A stretch of DNA of 64,000 nt, taken from positions 1-64,000 of the forward strand of contig NZ_JAVCAP010000026.1 of assembly GCF_030769565.1 (NCBI RefSeq), given 5' to 3'. Origin of the DNA: Methylophilus aquaticus. GTDB taxonomy: Bacteria; Pseudomonadota; Gammaproteobacteria; Burkholderiales; Methylophilaceae. Under the pieces are notes generated by a model, which worked only from the letters and a program-made list of their open reading frames with translations, was not told the origin of the DNA and did no database searches. Below are positions 1 through 8,112 of this stretch, in pieces; the first letter of the stretch is position 1; the number at the start of each line of letters is the position of its first letter. The position numbers and the translations under genes are program-made.

Positions 1-1
1 G

Positions 2-115
2 ATTGGTGCAGTGATGCGCAAGCTGGTGCATTTGATTTACGGGGTGATTAAATCAGGCAAACCTTTTGATGCGGAAATTCCTCTCAAGGGACTTGCAATT
101 CAAGACGGTATCTGA
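2..115 (+). mobile_element. IS110-family transposase, C-terminal end only
   Basis: An open frame runs in from the left edge and stops with TGA at 113-115. Its 37 residues contain VMRKLVHLIYGVIKSGKPFD and end in FQDGI-like IQDGI. That is the usual tail of IS110/IS116/IS902 transposases, which are DEDD-type recombinases guided by a bridge RNA. Only the last part of the element lies in the window, so completeness cannot be judged. The IS end must lie a little after 115. It overlaps the 3' end of the opposite-strand gene ending at 84, so the insertion probably cut that gene. Confidence 0.75.
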
Positions 116-662
116 CCCCCTCAGTCAGCGGCGTGAGCGAGGCGCTGGCTTGTAAGCGCACCGGCTGTAACAATGCTGCTGCGCTGGCAGGCGTGCTCAT
201 GCCAGGCGTGATCGATTTAACCTGGCTGTAGACTTCATTGGTGTTGCAGATGAGCACGGTATCTGTGCAAAACCAGGTGGTACTCAGGTCCAGCGTTTGA
301 GGCGCGTTCAACAAGCCTCCGCTGGCAGTGGCGCTCGCTTCAACGCGCAGCAGGTTGCGCTGCGCATCTGGCAACACAGAGACCCCTGGGTCGTTGATTG
401 AAATAAGTTGCTGGCCATTCAGCGTGAGCGTCATGCTGCCACTGCTGAATGTCCCCAGCCGGTCGTTCTGCAGACGAAAGTTTGCCGTTGCCGCATCAAA
501 AGACAGTAATTGATCTAAGCCCTGGCTAAAGTCGGCCACTTCGCTGAATGACAGGCGCATATTGGTAGCAATCTCGCTGGCGCCAGCCTGTGCTGATGTC
601 AGCAGGGCGAGTCCCAGCGTGATGGCTTTCATGACAGGGCTAAAGCATTCGGATGTATTCAT
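84..662 (-). CDS. Exported hypothetical protein, probably 3'-truncated by the IS110 element
   Basis: The frame encodes 192 residues with an N-terminal signal peptide (MNTSECFSPVMKAITLGLALLTSAQAGA region). The mature part is Ser/Thr/Leu-rich and beta-prone, with one Cys pair near residues 131 and 138 (WFCTDTVLIC). No family was recognised. ATG at 662 is preceded by AAGGAAAT, a good ribosome binding site. The last ten or so codons (from RYRLELQVP) are antisense to the transposase tail, so the natural C terminus is probably lost. The gene has its own promoter region with a C5/G5 palindrome about 75 bp upstream. It is likely co-regulated with the secretin island. Confidence 0.6.
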   Translation of the reverse strand: MNTSECFSPVMKAITLGLALLTSAQAGASEIATNMRLSFSEVADFSQGLDQLLSFDAATANFRLQNDRLGTFSSGSMTLTLNGQQLISINDPGVSVLPDAQRNLLRVEASATASGGLLNAPQTLDLSTTWFCTDTVLICNTNEVYSQVKSITPGMSTPASAAALLQPVRLQASASLTPLTEGVRYRLELQVP

Positions 663-710
663 TTACATTTCCTTGGCTAGAAAGTGACTTGCAGGTTGTG
701 GATAATGAGT

Positions 711-758
711 AGCGTAGAGGATTCTGAACCAGACGTGCACCCCCTAAACAGGGGGTGC
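711..758 (-). promoter_or_regulatory. C5/G5 palindrome site 1 with -10-like hexamer
   Basis: An 8-bp-arm inverted repeat (GCACCCCC, 6-nt spacer TAAACA, GGGGGTGC) lies at 737-758. Read toward the gene starting at 662, a -10-like TACGCT (716 to 711) begins 23 nt after the C5/G5 core. The same spacing is seen at three other sites in the island. It is therefore a candidate activator site overlapping the -35 region. Confidence 0.55.
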
Positions 759-824
759 TGGGCGCCTATAATGCTGCGCGATTGAATTTGCTTGCCAATC
801 CCGGCAACAATGCGAGGTGGGAAC

Positions 825-1199
825 TCAATTATTTCTGATCTTGCTGCCACGTATCTCGGTGTCTTGCGTGGTCTTGACATCAAATACGGTACCATTCAAG
901 GTGACTCTGCCATTTTTTGACAATTCCAGACTGGATTTACCCACTTTCAGCGTTAATTTATCCAGTGCCGAGAGGGTGATTTCTTTGTCCGTACGCGTAT
1001 CCGTATCCTCGCTGGAGGCATTCTGGTTGAGCAACGATTTAATGATCAACAATTCTTTTTCGAGCGCATTGACTTTATTCTGCAAGGCGATGATTTGTGC
1101 CGAGTTTTCTGCCAATGCAGGCATGGATGCAGAAAAAATACTGCCAGCCACTAAATAAAGTGCGACAGAAACTACGTTATACGATTTAAATATTTGCAT
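825..1199 (-). CDS. Exported coiled-coil / spike-like beta-helix protein
   Basis: The protein has about 124 residues from ATG at 1199; a TTG at 1217 in the same frame is an alternative start. A signal peptide (VALYLVAGSIFSASMPALA) is followed by a short coiled coil (AQIIALQNKVNALEKELLIIK). The C-terminal half alternates hydrophobic and polar residues (LDKLTLKVGKSSLELSKNG, then VTLNGTVFDVKTTQDTEIRG). That pattern resembles the beta-helix tips of VgrG and phage gp5 spikes. The start overlaps the end of the secretin gene by 14 bp, indicating translational coupling. The spike resemblance is by pattern only, and the function is unknown. Confidence 0.65.
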   Translation of the reverse strand: MQIFKSYNVVSVALYLVAGSIFSASMPALAENSAQIIALQNKVNALEKELLIIKSLLNQNASSEDTDTRTDKEITLSALDKLTLKVGKSSLELSKNGRVTLNGTVFDVKTTQDTEIRGSKIRNN

Positions 1200-2907
1200 G
1201 GTGTTCGATGCTCTCAAGCAATACTTTCTTCAAGGTTTCATCTTCCAGCCCGCGCACATGGGCATCACCATAGGCAGCCCGAGTGAACTGTGGCATGCGT
1301 GCAATCCTTTTCATTAACGTTTCATTGCCGATTGCAGGTTCAATCACGGAGTCCCACAATTCCATGAGTTTTCTGGTCGCAGGTGAGTGATCTACTGTTT
1401 TTGCAAAACTGCTCGGCATTGAAGGGGTCACCAGAATAATAGCCGAGCGTGCTCTTCTGGCAGTTGTTTTGTTGGAGAACAGATATTTGACTACAGGAAC
1501 ATCTCCCAGTAGCGGTGTTCTGGATTGTGCATTGTCACCGACTGATTCGGTCAGTCCACTCAAAATCAATGTTTCGCCAAATTTGACATCTGCGGTGGCG
1601 GATAGTGTCTGCTTGAAGGTGCCGACCGCCTGGGTAAATGTACCGGCATTGGTATCGCTCAAAAAGCTACGGTCCACTTCAAGTTGGAAGCGTGCGCCAT
1701 CTTTGCGTATTTCTGCAGGCAGAATTTTGAGTGAAACGCCGACATCGATTTTTTCTATCTGTGCAGATTGAATCCCGGCGACATTCACATTGAGCTGGTC
1801 GCCTATAAAGAATCTGGATGGCTGCCCGACAAACGCGGTGAGGCTGGGACGGGCAATGGCATCATAATAACGGTCACCACGGTTAAAAATATTCAGGTTA
1901 TAGGTGACGTCGGGGATGGTGATGTTGCGGGTAATGGTCCTGGTGGAAGTGCTGAGGTCATCAAGGCCCGTTTCTTTATTCAGTGCGGACACCTGATTGC
2001 GGTTATAGCCAAAAGTTGCCTGCAACCCATCCAGTAAATTCACACCTGTGCGGCTGGTGTCACGTTTGTCTGAAAGGATGACAGTCACATCCACAGTCAG
2101 TTGTTTGGGCAGCCCTGCTGCGATCACCACCGGCGCATTGGCGGATTCTCCCTCAGTGAAAGGCTGCTCTTCTTCATTCATGGCCAGTTGTGGTTGACTG
2201 TCTACATAGGCTGTCCGCATGAGGTTGTGGGTGCGCTGGCTGAGCCATCGTTTTTCTGCTTCGCTCGCCATGGCTGGTTTGAGCGCCAGCGCCTGTTGCA
2301 GTTGTGGCTGATTGCCCTGCGCTGCGAGCGATAAGGCCAGCATGCGCCAGCCTATGACCGACTCTGGCTGCAAACTGAGCGCGCGCCTGGCAGCATGCTC
2401 GGCCAGCAACACATTGCCAGAAGCATAAGCCGAACCCGCCAAGCCTTCAAACACAAATACATTGTCCGGATCAGCCAGCGCGGCCGCTGAAAAATGTTCG
2501 AGTGCCTGGTGCGCGTTTTGCCGCTGCATGGCGACCACGCCCGCCAGGTAATTCGGCCACATATCCTGCCCGGAAAACTGGCGCGACGCATTATAGCCAG
2601 AACTGGCCAACTCCAGCGATGCCGCATCGCCTTGGGAGTGGTAGCACAGACCCAGCAACATATGGGCTGTGGCTGATTTTGGATTTTCCAACACCCACTC
2701 CTCGGCGAGTTTTTTAGCTGTTTCCGGTTGACCCTGTCTGAGGGCGTCAACCACAGCATCTTGCTTGGGCTGTAGAGCGTTAGCGGAGAATTGCGTCTGT
2801 TTTGGTACGGCGACTGCAGCGTGTCTCGGCATATCGGCGCATCCGCTCATACAGCAGAGTGTGAGCGTCACTGTCAGTGGTAAGCGTTTGAGCGAAGGTG
2901 GGTTCAT
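1186..2907 (-). CDS. TPR-containing lipoprotein with secretin domain
   Basis: The protein has 573 residues. A lipoprotein signal ends in the lipobox MSGC (Cys23), so outer-membrane anchoring is expected. Residues of about 45-230 form TPR-like helical repeats (AHMLLGLCYHSQGD, VFVFEGLAGSAYASGN). From about 265 to 500 there is a secretin core, with the hallmark stretch LLGDVPVVKYLFSNKTTARR followed by SAIILVTPSMP, as in the C-terminal part of GspD/PilQ-type secretins. ATG at 2907 has an AGGAAC site. Secretins form large gated outer-membrane channels. No inner-membrane platform, ATPase or pseudopilin is visible nearby, so this may serve a simpler export system or use partners elsewhere. Fusing TPRs to the secretin on one lipoprotein is unusual. 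Confidence 0.85.
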   Translation of the reverse strand: MNPPSLKRLPLTVTLTLCCMSGCADMPRHAAVAVPKQTQFSANALQPKQDAVVDALRQGQPETAKKLAEEWVLENPKSATAHMLLGLCYHSQGDAASLELASSGYNASRQFSGQDMWPNYLAGVVAMQRQNAHQALEHFSAAALADPDNVFVFEGLAGSAYASGNVLLAEHAARRALSLQPESVIGWRMLALSLAAQGNQPQLQQALALKPAMASEAEKRWLSQRTHNLMRTAYVDSQPQLAMNEEEQPFTEGESANAPVVIAAGLPKQLTVDVTVILSDKRDTSRTGVNLLDGLQATFGYNRNQVSALNKETGLDDLSTSTRTITRNITIPDVTYNLNIFNRGDRYYDAIARPSLTAFVGQPSRFFIGDQLNVNVAGIQSAQIEKIDVGVSLKILPAEIRKDGARFQLEVDRSFLSDTNAGTFTQAVGTFKQTLSATADVKFGETLILSGLTESVGDNAQSRTPLLGDVPVVKYLFSNKTTARRARSAIILVTPSMPSSFAKTVDHSPATRKLMELWDSVIEPAIGNETLMKRIARMPQFTRAAYGDAHVRGLEDETLKKVLLESIEHHANI

Positions 2908-2989
2908 TCGAGTTCCTGTCGTGCGTTTTTACGAATAGAGTGTCATGTCTGATGGCAGCATAGGTGGGTAATCATCTGCATGCTCAATA

Positions 2990-3526
2990 TTACTCACGGC
3001 AAATATACAAGTCTGGCCTGCCGGCTTTGAGCCAAAACGGGGCGGGGTCCGCTCTTCTTGAACAGCATTGATTGGTGTCGTTTTTATGCACCCCTGCTGT
3101 GGCGGGTGCGCAGTAGTCATTGAACACCACATTGCCTGTGGTATTAGCTTTTTTGCTATCCACATTACGTCGCCAGTTATACCCCCATACAAAGCGGCTG
3201 ACCGCGCGATTCCACTCTGCCCGGCATTCACTGGTGGCGGGTGAGCCGCCACACCATTCGCCATTGGGATGATCGGCACAGCAAGGGTCATGCGTCATGC
3301 TGCCGCCACTGACCTGGCATACGGTATCTTTTCTTGCACCCGGCAGGTTGGGCAGGCAGGTGGCCACGCTGCCTAGGGGGCCGCCAGCAAAGGTGCCACA
3401 GCCCTGGCCCACGGCGCCAAAGCAATATTCAGTGGCCAATGCAGGTGCCGCTGCCAACAAGGCAGTGCTGAACACATATAAACCAAACAAGGTTTTTAGG
3501 GGGTGTACGATCGAAGCTTTCATCAT
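2990..3526 (-). CDS. Exported cysteine-rich hypothetical protein
   Basis: The protein has 178 residues with a clear signal peptide (LYVFSTALLAAAPALA). The mature part has about a dozen cysteines, including the pairs DPCCAD and NQCCSR and an N-terminal YCFGAVGQGCGTF. This predicts a compact disulfide-bonded periplasmic or secreted protein. Two ATGs in tandem (3526, 3523) follow AAAGGAAAAC; the first was chosen. It lies between the secretin and the 144-residue exported protein in the same orientation, and so probably in the same operon. No family was recognised. Confidence 0.65.
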   Translation of the reverse strand: MMKASIVHPLKTLFGLYVFSTALLAAAPALATEYCFGAVGQGCGTFAGGPLGSVATCLPNLPGARKDTVCQVSGGSMTHDPCCADHPNGEWCGGSPATSECRAEWNRAVSRFVWGYNWRRNVDSKKANTTGNVVFNDYCAPATAGVHKNDTNQCCSRRADPAPFWLKAGRPDLYICRE

Positions 3527-3550
3527 GTTTTCCTTTAGCCTTTGGATAGG

Positions 3551-3985
3551 TTATTTAACGCGACGGACGATTTTTCCGTCTTCGGATTGCAAGGTATTGG
3601 CATCTATCTGGCGGATTTTTGCCATCATGACTGTATTGCTTTTATCCATTTCCGGATCTGCCTTGAGCACTTCAAGCTTGAGCGTAAAAGTATCTTTGTC
3701 CGCATCACTGACACCATAGCGGCCATTAGCCGTATTTTTGGTCTGGCCAAACAGCTTGCTGCTTAAACGCGTGCTGTAAGTGCCATTGGGGTTAAACTCA
3801 ATAGTCGTGGTTTCGATATCTCCTGATTCTTTGTCTGGGGTGCTGATGCTCCATGCCCCTGTCAGCTGTTTCAACACCGTTGCTTCATTGCCCGCCCATG
3901 CGGGGGTGGATAAGCCTGTCAGAAATAGGCAGAAAACTGCGAACTTGCGCTCGGTATACAAGGCCGATAACCATTGACTACGCAT
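3551..3985 (-). CDS. Exported lipocalin-sized hypothetical protein
   Basis: There are 144 residues from ATG at 3985, which is preceded by AGGAGAATTTCA, a strong ribosome binding site. The longer frame to 4024 lacks one. A signal peptide (FAVFCLFLTGLSTPAWA) is followed by a single domain opening LTGAWSIS, with an FNPNGTYSTR strand and NGRYGVSDADKDTFTLKLEV. That layout is typical of small lipocalin-like or META-like beta-barrels which measure a GxW start. Ligand and role are unknown. It sits in the minus-strand run of the secretin island. Confidence 0.65.
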   Translation of the reverse strand: MRSQWLSALYTERKFAVFCLFLTGLSTPAWAGNEATVLKQLTGAWSISTPDKESGDIETTTIEFNPNGTYSTRLSSKLFGQTKNTANGRYGVSDADKDTFTLKLEVLKADPEMDKSNTVMMAKIRQIDANTLQSEDGKIVRRVK

Positions 3986-4028
3986 TGAAATTCTCCTGAG
4001 TTGGGATGGGTTGATATGGAGCATGTGT

Positions 4029-6437
4029 TTATTTCACCGTTGATTTGACGGCATCAGTATTGACCTGACCATTGCGTTTGATCTGGCGGTTGATGGCCGC
4101 CCCTTTGGCTGCGGCGCCATTGATCCGGGTGCCGCCAGCAGGCACGGGTGCCGGGCCCACGCCACCCAGTGGACTATGCGGATCTTGCGGCGTGGCAGGC
4201 GCACTGCTCTCGGTCGGGCCTTTGGCACCACCGTTGCCGCGCAAATGTAACTCTTTGAGGTCGCGGTCGGTGGCGACCACATTGCCTTTGCCCAAGGGAT
4301 TCGGATTGGTGACCCCGCCGCCCAAACGCATATTCAGTGCCCGTTCTGCATTGGCTTTTTCTTCAGGCGTCAGCAGTGTAGGTGCGCCGCCTTTGCCGTC
4401 ACGGTTAGGGCCAGCTGCCCCACCAAAACGGGCTAGATCCAGCCCGCGCTGTTGTCGACGTGCCTCCTGATTGCCGATGCGGCCCCCTGTTCTGGCTGCT
4501 AGTTGCGTTGAATCTCCACCACCGATATCCATAGGGTTGGGTGTCGAGCTGGACTGTTTGCTCTCCTCTGACTTGGCTGCTTCAGAGTCGTCTGCGGCGG
4601 CTTCTTCGGCAGGGGGGGGGTCCTCAGATTTTTTGTCATCATCACCGTTGTCGTCGTCATTGTCGGTGTCATCATCATCGTCCTTGCCGTCGCCATCTTT
4701 ATCATTGCTGGATTGATTATTGTTGTTGCCATTGTTGTTATTGCTGGATGCATTGGAACTGCTGCGAGTGGTAGACGTAGATGTGGTGGCACTGGTTTTT
4801 TGTTTGTTACCATGGGTGTCACTGGCCCAAGTGCCGGTGGTTTGGGTTTCGGTGGTACTGTTCACTTTGCCGCTACTGTCTCGGGTGACAGAGACAGTGT
4901 TAGATTCATAGGTGCCATCGGCAAAATAGGTGGTGGTGGTTCTCGAGTTGCCGTCTGCACTTTGTACGCCGCCGCCATCATCCCCGACTTTGACATGGCC
5001 GCCATTCGGGCTAATCAGAATCTCGTCTGCAGGTGAGGTGACGCTGGAAGATGGATTGTTGGAAGGTTGTGCACCATGCCCTGGCGTATCTGTTTTTTCC
5101 GAAGCGGGTTGCTGGCTGGTTGGTGCTTGTGCACTCGCTGGTGAGTTGAACTCTGAATCTTCTAAAATCGGCGCTTGAGGCCCATGCTGTTGGTCATTGA
5201 GTGGTGCGCTGGATGCTGGTGCTGCTGCATCGTTACCTGGATTCGTGGTTGGTTGTTTGCCTGTGGTGGGTTGGCCTGCATTCGTGCTGCCCCCATCGCC
5301 CGCTGCCAGGCGTGCTGAGGCGACATCTTCTCTGACTTGGCTACCGCCCACGCCAGCATGTTGAGACCTCACTATTCCAGTGCCCACTTTTGCTGTCCCG
5401 GCCCCACTGCTTGTCCCTGAGCCACCGCCACCACCAGCTTCCACCTTGGCAGAGACGCTGCGACCTATTGCCGTTGACCCGGCAGCCCCTTGCGTAAATG
5501 CCGCGCCGCCCAGCTTGTCCTTGCTGATTTTGGCGGCGGCTGCCAGTCTGGCCTTGGCCGCGGCTCTGGCCGCTGCGGCTGCTTTCTGAGCATTGAGTTC
5601 AGCCTGTAGTTTCTCCTGCTCTTTCGCCATGCGTGCCAGTCTGTCGCCCAACTTTTCCCCTGGCTTGGCTGGAGGAAAGCTTTTATCCAGTACTTTGTGT
5701 GCGCCGTCTTCCATCACTTTTCGGGCATCCTCATCATTGACCACACCAAGTTTGGCGCCTTCTTCAACAGCATCTTGCACTTCTTTCCCATTCGGGTCGC
5801 CACCCACGGTCACAAGCGCCGCTTGAATTTTTGCAAGGTTTACAAATACATCTCTTGCCTTCGGCACTTTATCGGCAGGCAACAGTTTGGTCACATTTTT
5901 GCCAAACACTTCATCTATGGCTGCTTTACCCACCTCTTCATTCGCTGTGTCTTTGGGTTTTTCGCTACGACTGATTTTGTCGATCACGTCTTTCCTCACC
6001 TTGGGATCAACCGATACCAGATCAAGATGAGCAGCGGCATCGGTGATTTGTTCCAGTTTTGTTTTGGCGTCTGTTGTTTTGGCAGGGTCTGTAGACTCGG
6101 TAGCAATTTTGCTGGCAATGTCAGGCCTGATCTCCAAGCTCTCCAGACCGTCTTTGATAAAGTCCTGTTGCAATGTTGCGGCATCACTGGCAGCGGAGAG
6201 CGGCGTCTGCTTGTCGGCTTGTGCGTCGTTGTCTTGCTGGTCTCTGGTTTTTTCCCCCTTGCCTTGGTCTCTGCTACTTTTTTGCGCGCGGCGTTCATTT
6301 GTTTTTTTTGCAGCAGCCTCTTCTGCCATTTGGGCTCTGTTGATGCGTTGCTGTCGTGGCGTATTTTCATCTGCCTGACTGGCGGGTATCGTCAGCGCAC
6401 CAATAAGAAAAGCCAATATTAAATTGTTCTGTTGCAT
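4029..6437 (-). CDS. Large exported low-complexity Gly/Ser/Asp-rich protein
   Basis: There are 802 residues from ATG at 6437, with AAAGGAT upstream; the frame extends to 6485 without a better site. After a signal peptide (LILAFLIGALTIPASQA) comes a charged Ala/Lys helical region of about 300 residues. A Gly/Ser/Thr/Asn-rich linker follows, then a highly acidic segment (DKDGDGKDDDDDTDNDDD) like the Ca-binding DxDxDG loops of thrombospondin type-3 repeats. The tail is Pro/Gly/Arg-rich. This composition fits a secreted structural, adhesin-like or matrix protein. It is the first gene of a run that continues through the secretin gene, and it has palindrome site 2 upstream. No homologous family was recognised. 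Confidence 0.7.
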   Translation of the reverse strand: MQQNNLILAFLIGALTIPASQADENTPRQQRINRAQMAEEAAAKKTNERRAQKSSRDQGKGEKTRDQQDNDAQADKQTPLSAASDAATLQQDFIKDGLESLEIRPDIASKIATESTDPAKTTDAKTKLEQITDAAAHLDLVSVDPKVRKDVIDKISRSEKPKDTANEEVGKAAIDEVFGKNVTKLLPADKVPKARDVFVNLAKIQAALVTVGGDPNGKEVQDAVEEGAKLGVVNDEDARKVMEDGAHKVLDKSFPPAKPGEKLGDRLARMAKEQEKLQAELNAQKAAAAARAAAKARLAAAAKISKDKLGGAAFTQGAAGSTAIGRSVSAKVEAGGGGGSGTSSGAGTAKVGTGIVRSQHAGVGGSQVREDVASARLAAGDGGSTNAGQPTTGKQPTTNPGNDAAAPASSAPLNDQQHGPQAPILEDSEFNSPASAQAPTSQQPASEKTDTPGHGAQPSNNPSSSVTSPADEILISPNGGHVKVGDDGGGVQSADGNSRTTTTYFADGTYESNTVSVTRDSSGKVNSTTETQTTGTWASDTHGNKQKTSATTSTSTTRSSSNASSNNNNGNNNNQSSNDKDGDGKDDDDDTDNDDDNGDDDKKSEDPPPAEEAAADDSEAAKSEESKQSSSTPNPMDIGGGDSTQLAARTGGRIGNQEARRQQRGLDLARFGGAAGPNRDGKGGAPTLLTPEEKANAERALNMRLGGGVTNPNPLGKGNVVATDRDLKELHLRGNGGAKGPTESSAPATPQDPHSPLGGVGPAPVPAGGTRINGAAAKGAAINRQIKRNGQVNTDAVKSTVK
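4612..4620 (-). repeat. Nine-base G/C homopolymer inside the low-complexity gene
   Basis: A run of nine G on the plus strand (nine C on the coding strand) encodes the three prolines of EDPPPAEE. Tracts of this length can slip and switch a reading frame on or off. Here the frame is intact through the tract. Confidence 0.5.
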
Positions 6438-6519
6438 GCAATATCCTTTTAAATACCCGCAAGACCCCATCCATATGGGGCGCAACCCGCGCTAAGTTAG
6501 CTCATGATTAGTGAAACCC

Positions 6520-6564
6520 ATGATAGGTGGATTGCGCGTGATTGTGACCCCCCTGAACTGGGGG
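6520..6564 (-). promoter_or_regulatory. C5/G5 palindrome site 2 with -10-like hexamer
   Basis: C6-TGAACT-G5 occupies 6548-6564. On the minus strand TATCAT (6525 to 6520) begins 22 nt after the G-run, matching the spacing of the other sites. It lies 112 bp upstream of the low-complexity protein's start. Confidence 0.55.
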
Positions 6565-6571
6565 TGCAGTG

Positions 6572-8065
6572 CTATGGGTTCACCGGCAAATCATTGTCAT
6601 TCTCGCGGCTGCCTTCATGCACCTGATGCTGGCTATCTACCCGAATCGTCAATGGCCTGGGGTCTAAAAGCGACTCAGCAGGGCGGGGGTCTGTCAGCAG
6701 GCACTGGTTGGCATCATTGTTGTTGGGCTGCCTTGGGTCAGGCATGAGTTTGACTTTGATTTTGCTTGGTCGGCCAGGCCAGTTGTTAAAACTCACCAGA
6801 CCACGTGCCGGTATGCTGTTTACTGCGACCGTATGAAACGGCAGGTTGGGGTTGTTGCCATTGATCAGGCTGACGCTAAACCTCTGATTGATGTCAGCAT
6901 CGCTAGCATTGGTCACCATCCAGATGATGGCAGGCACATCCACTTCTTTTTCTTGCTGCTTGATGAGTCCGACACACAAGGCCTGATCGAGTACCACGGG
7001 GCTGGCTTCGGCATTGATTTTGCGGATAAACAGTGTTGGCGTGTTGATATTAGGCAGCAAGTTGACTTCTACGGGTGTAGAGACACGTGTGCCGCCGCCA
7101 GGATTGCCCGTGCCGGTCGTCGTGCCGCTGCTCACACCGCTACGGTTGCCACCAGAGGTCGCGCTTGACGTACAGCCGCTACTTCCAGACGCACAACTGG
7201 CCCAGACATGGATGGTTGGCCAACCAAAACGCGCGTTGATGGGGGGTGTGCCTTTGCTAAAAGTGAATATATCGGCGGTATCCAGCTCAAATTGCTGGCT
7301 GCTGTTGCGCAGATTAAATTCCACGGTCATTTTGTCAAATACCGGCCCTGTTTCCCGACTCAGGATGTTGACCTCAGGTGGGAGCTGCGCATTGGCTTGC
7401 AAGGTGGACAAGGTTTGGCCAACACTGTCTTTGACCGCTGTGTTGATCTGACTGGCGGTCGATTGAATACGTTGGCGGTTGGTCGTGGCACCAGTCGTTG
7501 GTTGGCTGTTGAAGCCTGGCTTGACACTCACGCCACTCAAGCCATAACCAGTAATTTCAACGGTCTTGCTTTGGCCTGCGTTGATGCTGCGGATGTGTTG
7601 CTCTGGGCTCAAGCCGAATGTGCCGTCCTTGATCGTGACGTTAACATAATCGACATCCCTGCCAGCGAAAGCCGGACGCTCCATTTTGATACGCATGGTG
7701 CCAGGGCCGCGGATATTTTTTAACTCAAGCAATAGATAGCCTTCGCGGCTGCCGCGCTTGGGCGGCACTTTCTCATAACCGCCCAGACTGATGTTCTCTG
7801 AATACTTGTTATCTGCACCTTTGTCGGTGACGGTGATAGAGGCTGTCGGGCCGGAGACAATGGTGAGCTTGTCGGTAATATCTAGCCAGTCGCCACGTAC
7901 CCCGAGGTAGCAACCAAGCATGTATTTGCCACTGTAACAGTCGCCTCCATTGAGCGCGTTTAAATAAAACTCGCGCATGGCGGCTTGGGCGGTGGTGACT
8001 TGCATGACCAGCAAGCAGGCAATGACATACGCAACATTGCGGCTAAACTCCAGAGATTTTTTCAT
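6572..8065 (-). CDS. Exported Ig-like/CARDB-like hypothetical protein
   Basis: There are 497 residues from ATG at 8065, which has AAGGAAA upstream; the frame open to 8188 overlaps the previous gene. A signal peptide (VAYVIACLLVMQVTTAQA) is followed by beta-rich domains. Segments such as RSINAGQSKTVEITGYGLSG and a C-terminal NQRFSVSLINGNNPNLPFHT suggest CARDB/Ig-like folds. A Gly/Ser/Thr linker lies near residues 310-335. Four Cys near HVWASCASGSSGC and elsewhere could form disulfides. It follows the 326-residue exported protein by 47 bp and shares its promoter. A surface or periplasmic structural role is inferred; no enzyme motif is visible. Confidence 0.65.
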   Translation of the reverse strand: MKKSLEFSRNVAYVIACLLVMQVTTAQAAMREFYLNALNGGDCYSGKYMLGCYLGVRGDWLDITDKLTIVSGPTASITVTDKGADNKYSENISLGGYEKVPPKRGSREGYLLLELKNIRGPGTMRIKMERPAFAGRDVDYVNVTIKDGTFGLSPEQHIRSINAGQSKTVEITGYGLSGVSVKPGFNSQPTTGATTNRQRIQSTASQINTAVKDSVGQTLSTLQANAQLPPEVNILSRETGPVFDKMTVEFNLRNSSQQFELDTADIFTFSKGTPPINARFGWPTIHVWASCASGSSGCTSSATSGGNRSGVSSGTTTGTGNPGGGTRVSTPVEVNLLPNINTPTLFIRKINAEASPVVLDQALCVGLIKQQEKEVDVPAIIWMVTNASDADINQRFSVSLINGNNPNLPFHTVAVNSIPARGLVSFNNWPGRPSKIKVKLMPDPRQPNNNDANQCLLTDPRPAESLLDPRPLTIRVDSQHQVHEGSRENDNDLPVNP

Positions 8066-8112
8066 GACTTTCCTTGATGAAAAAGGCGGGCAGGATGTGA
8101 ATGGAGGGCCAA

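Noticed and set aside
767-773. TATAAT on the plus strand as a promoter for a plus-strand frame at 817-1158
   Set aside because: That frame is a shadow of the minus-strand gene. The TATAAT has no plausible downstream gene.
677-1158. Open frames on both strands over the spike-like gene and its 3' spacer
   Set aside because: They overlap a better gene with a signal peptide and coupled start, and have no family resemblance or ribosome binding site.
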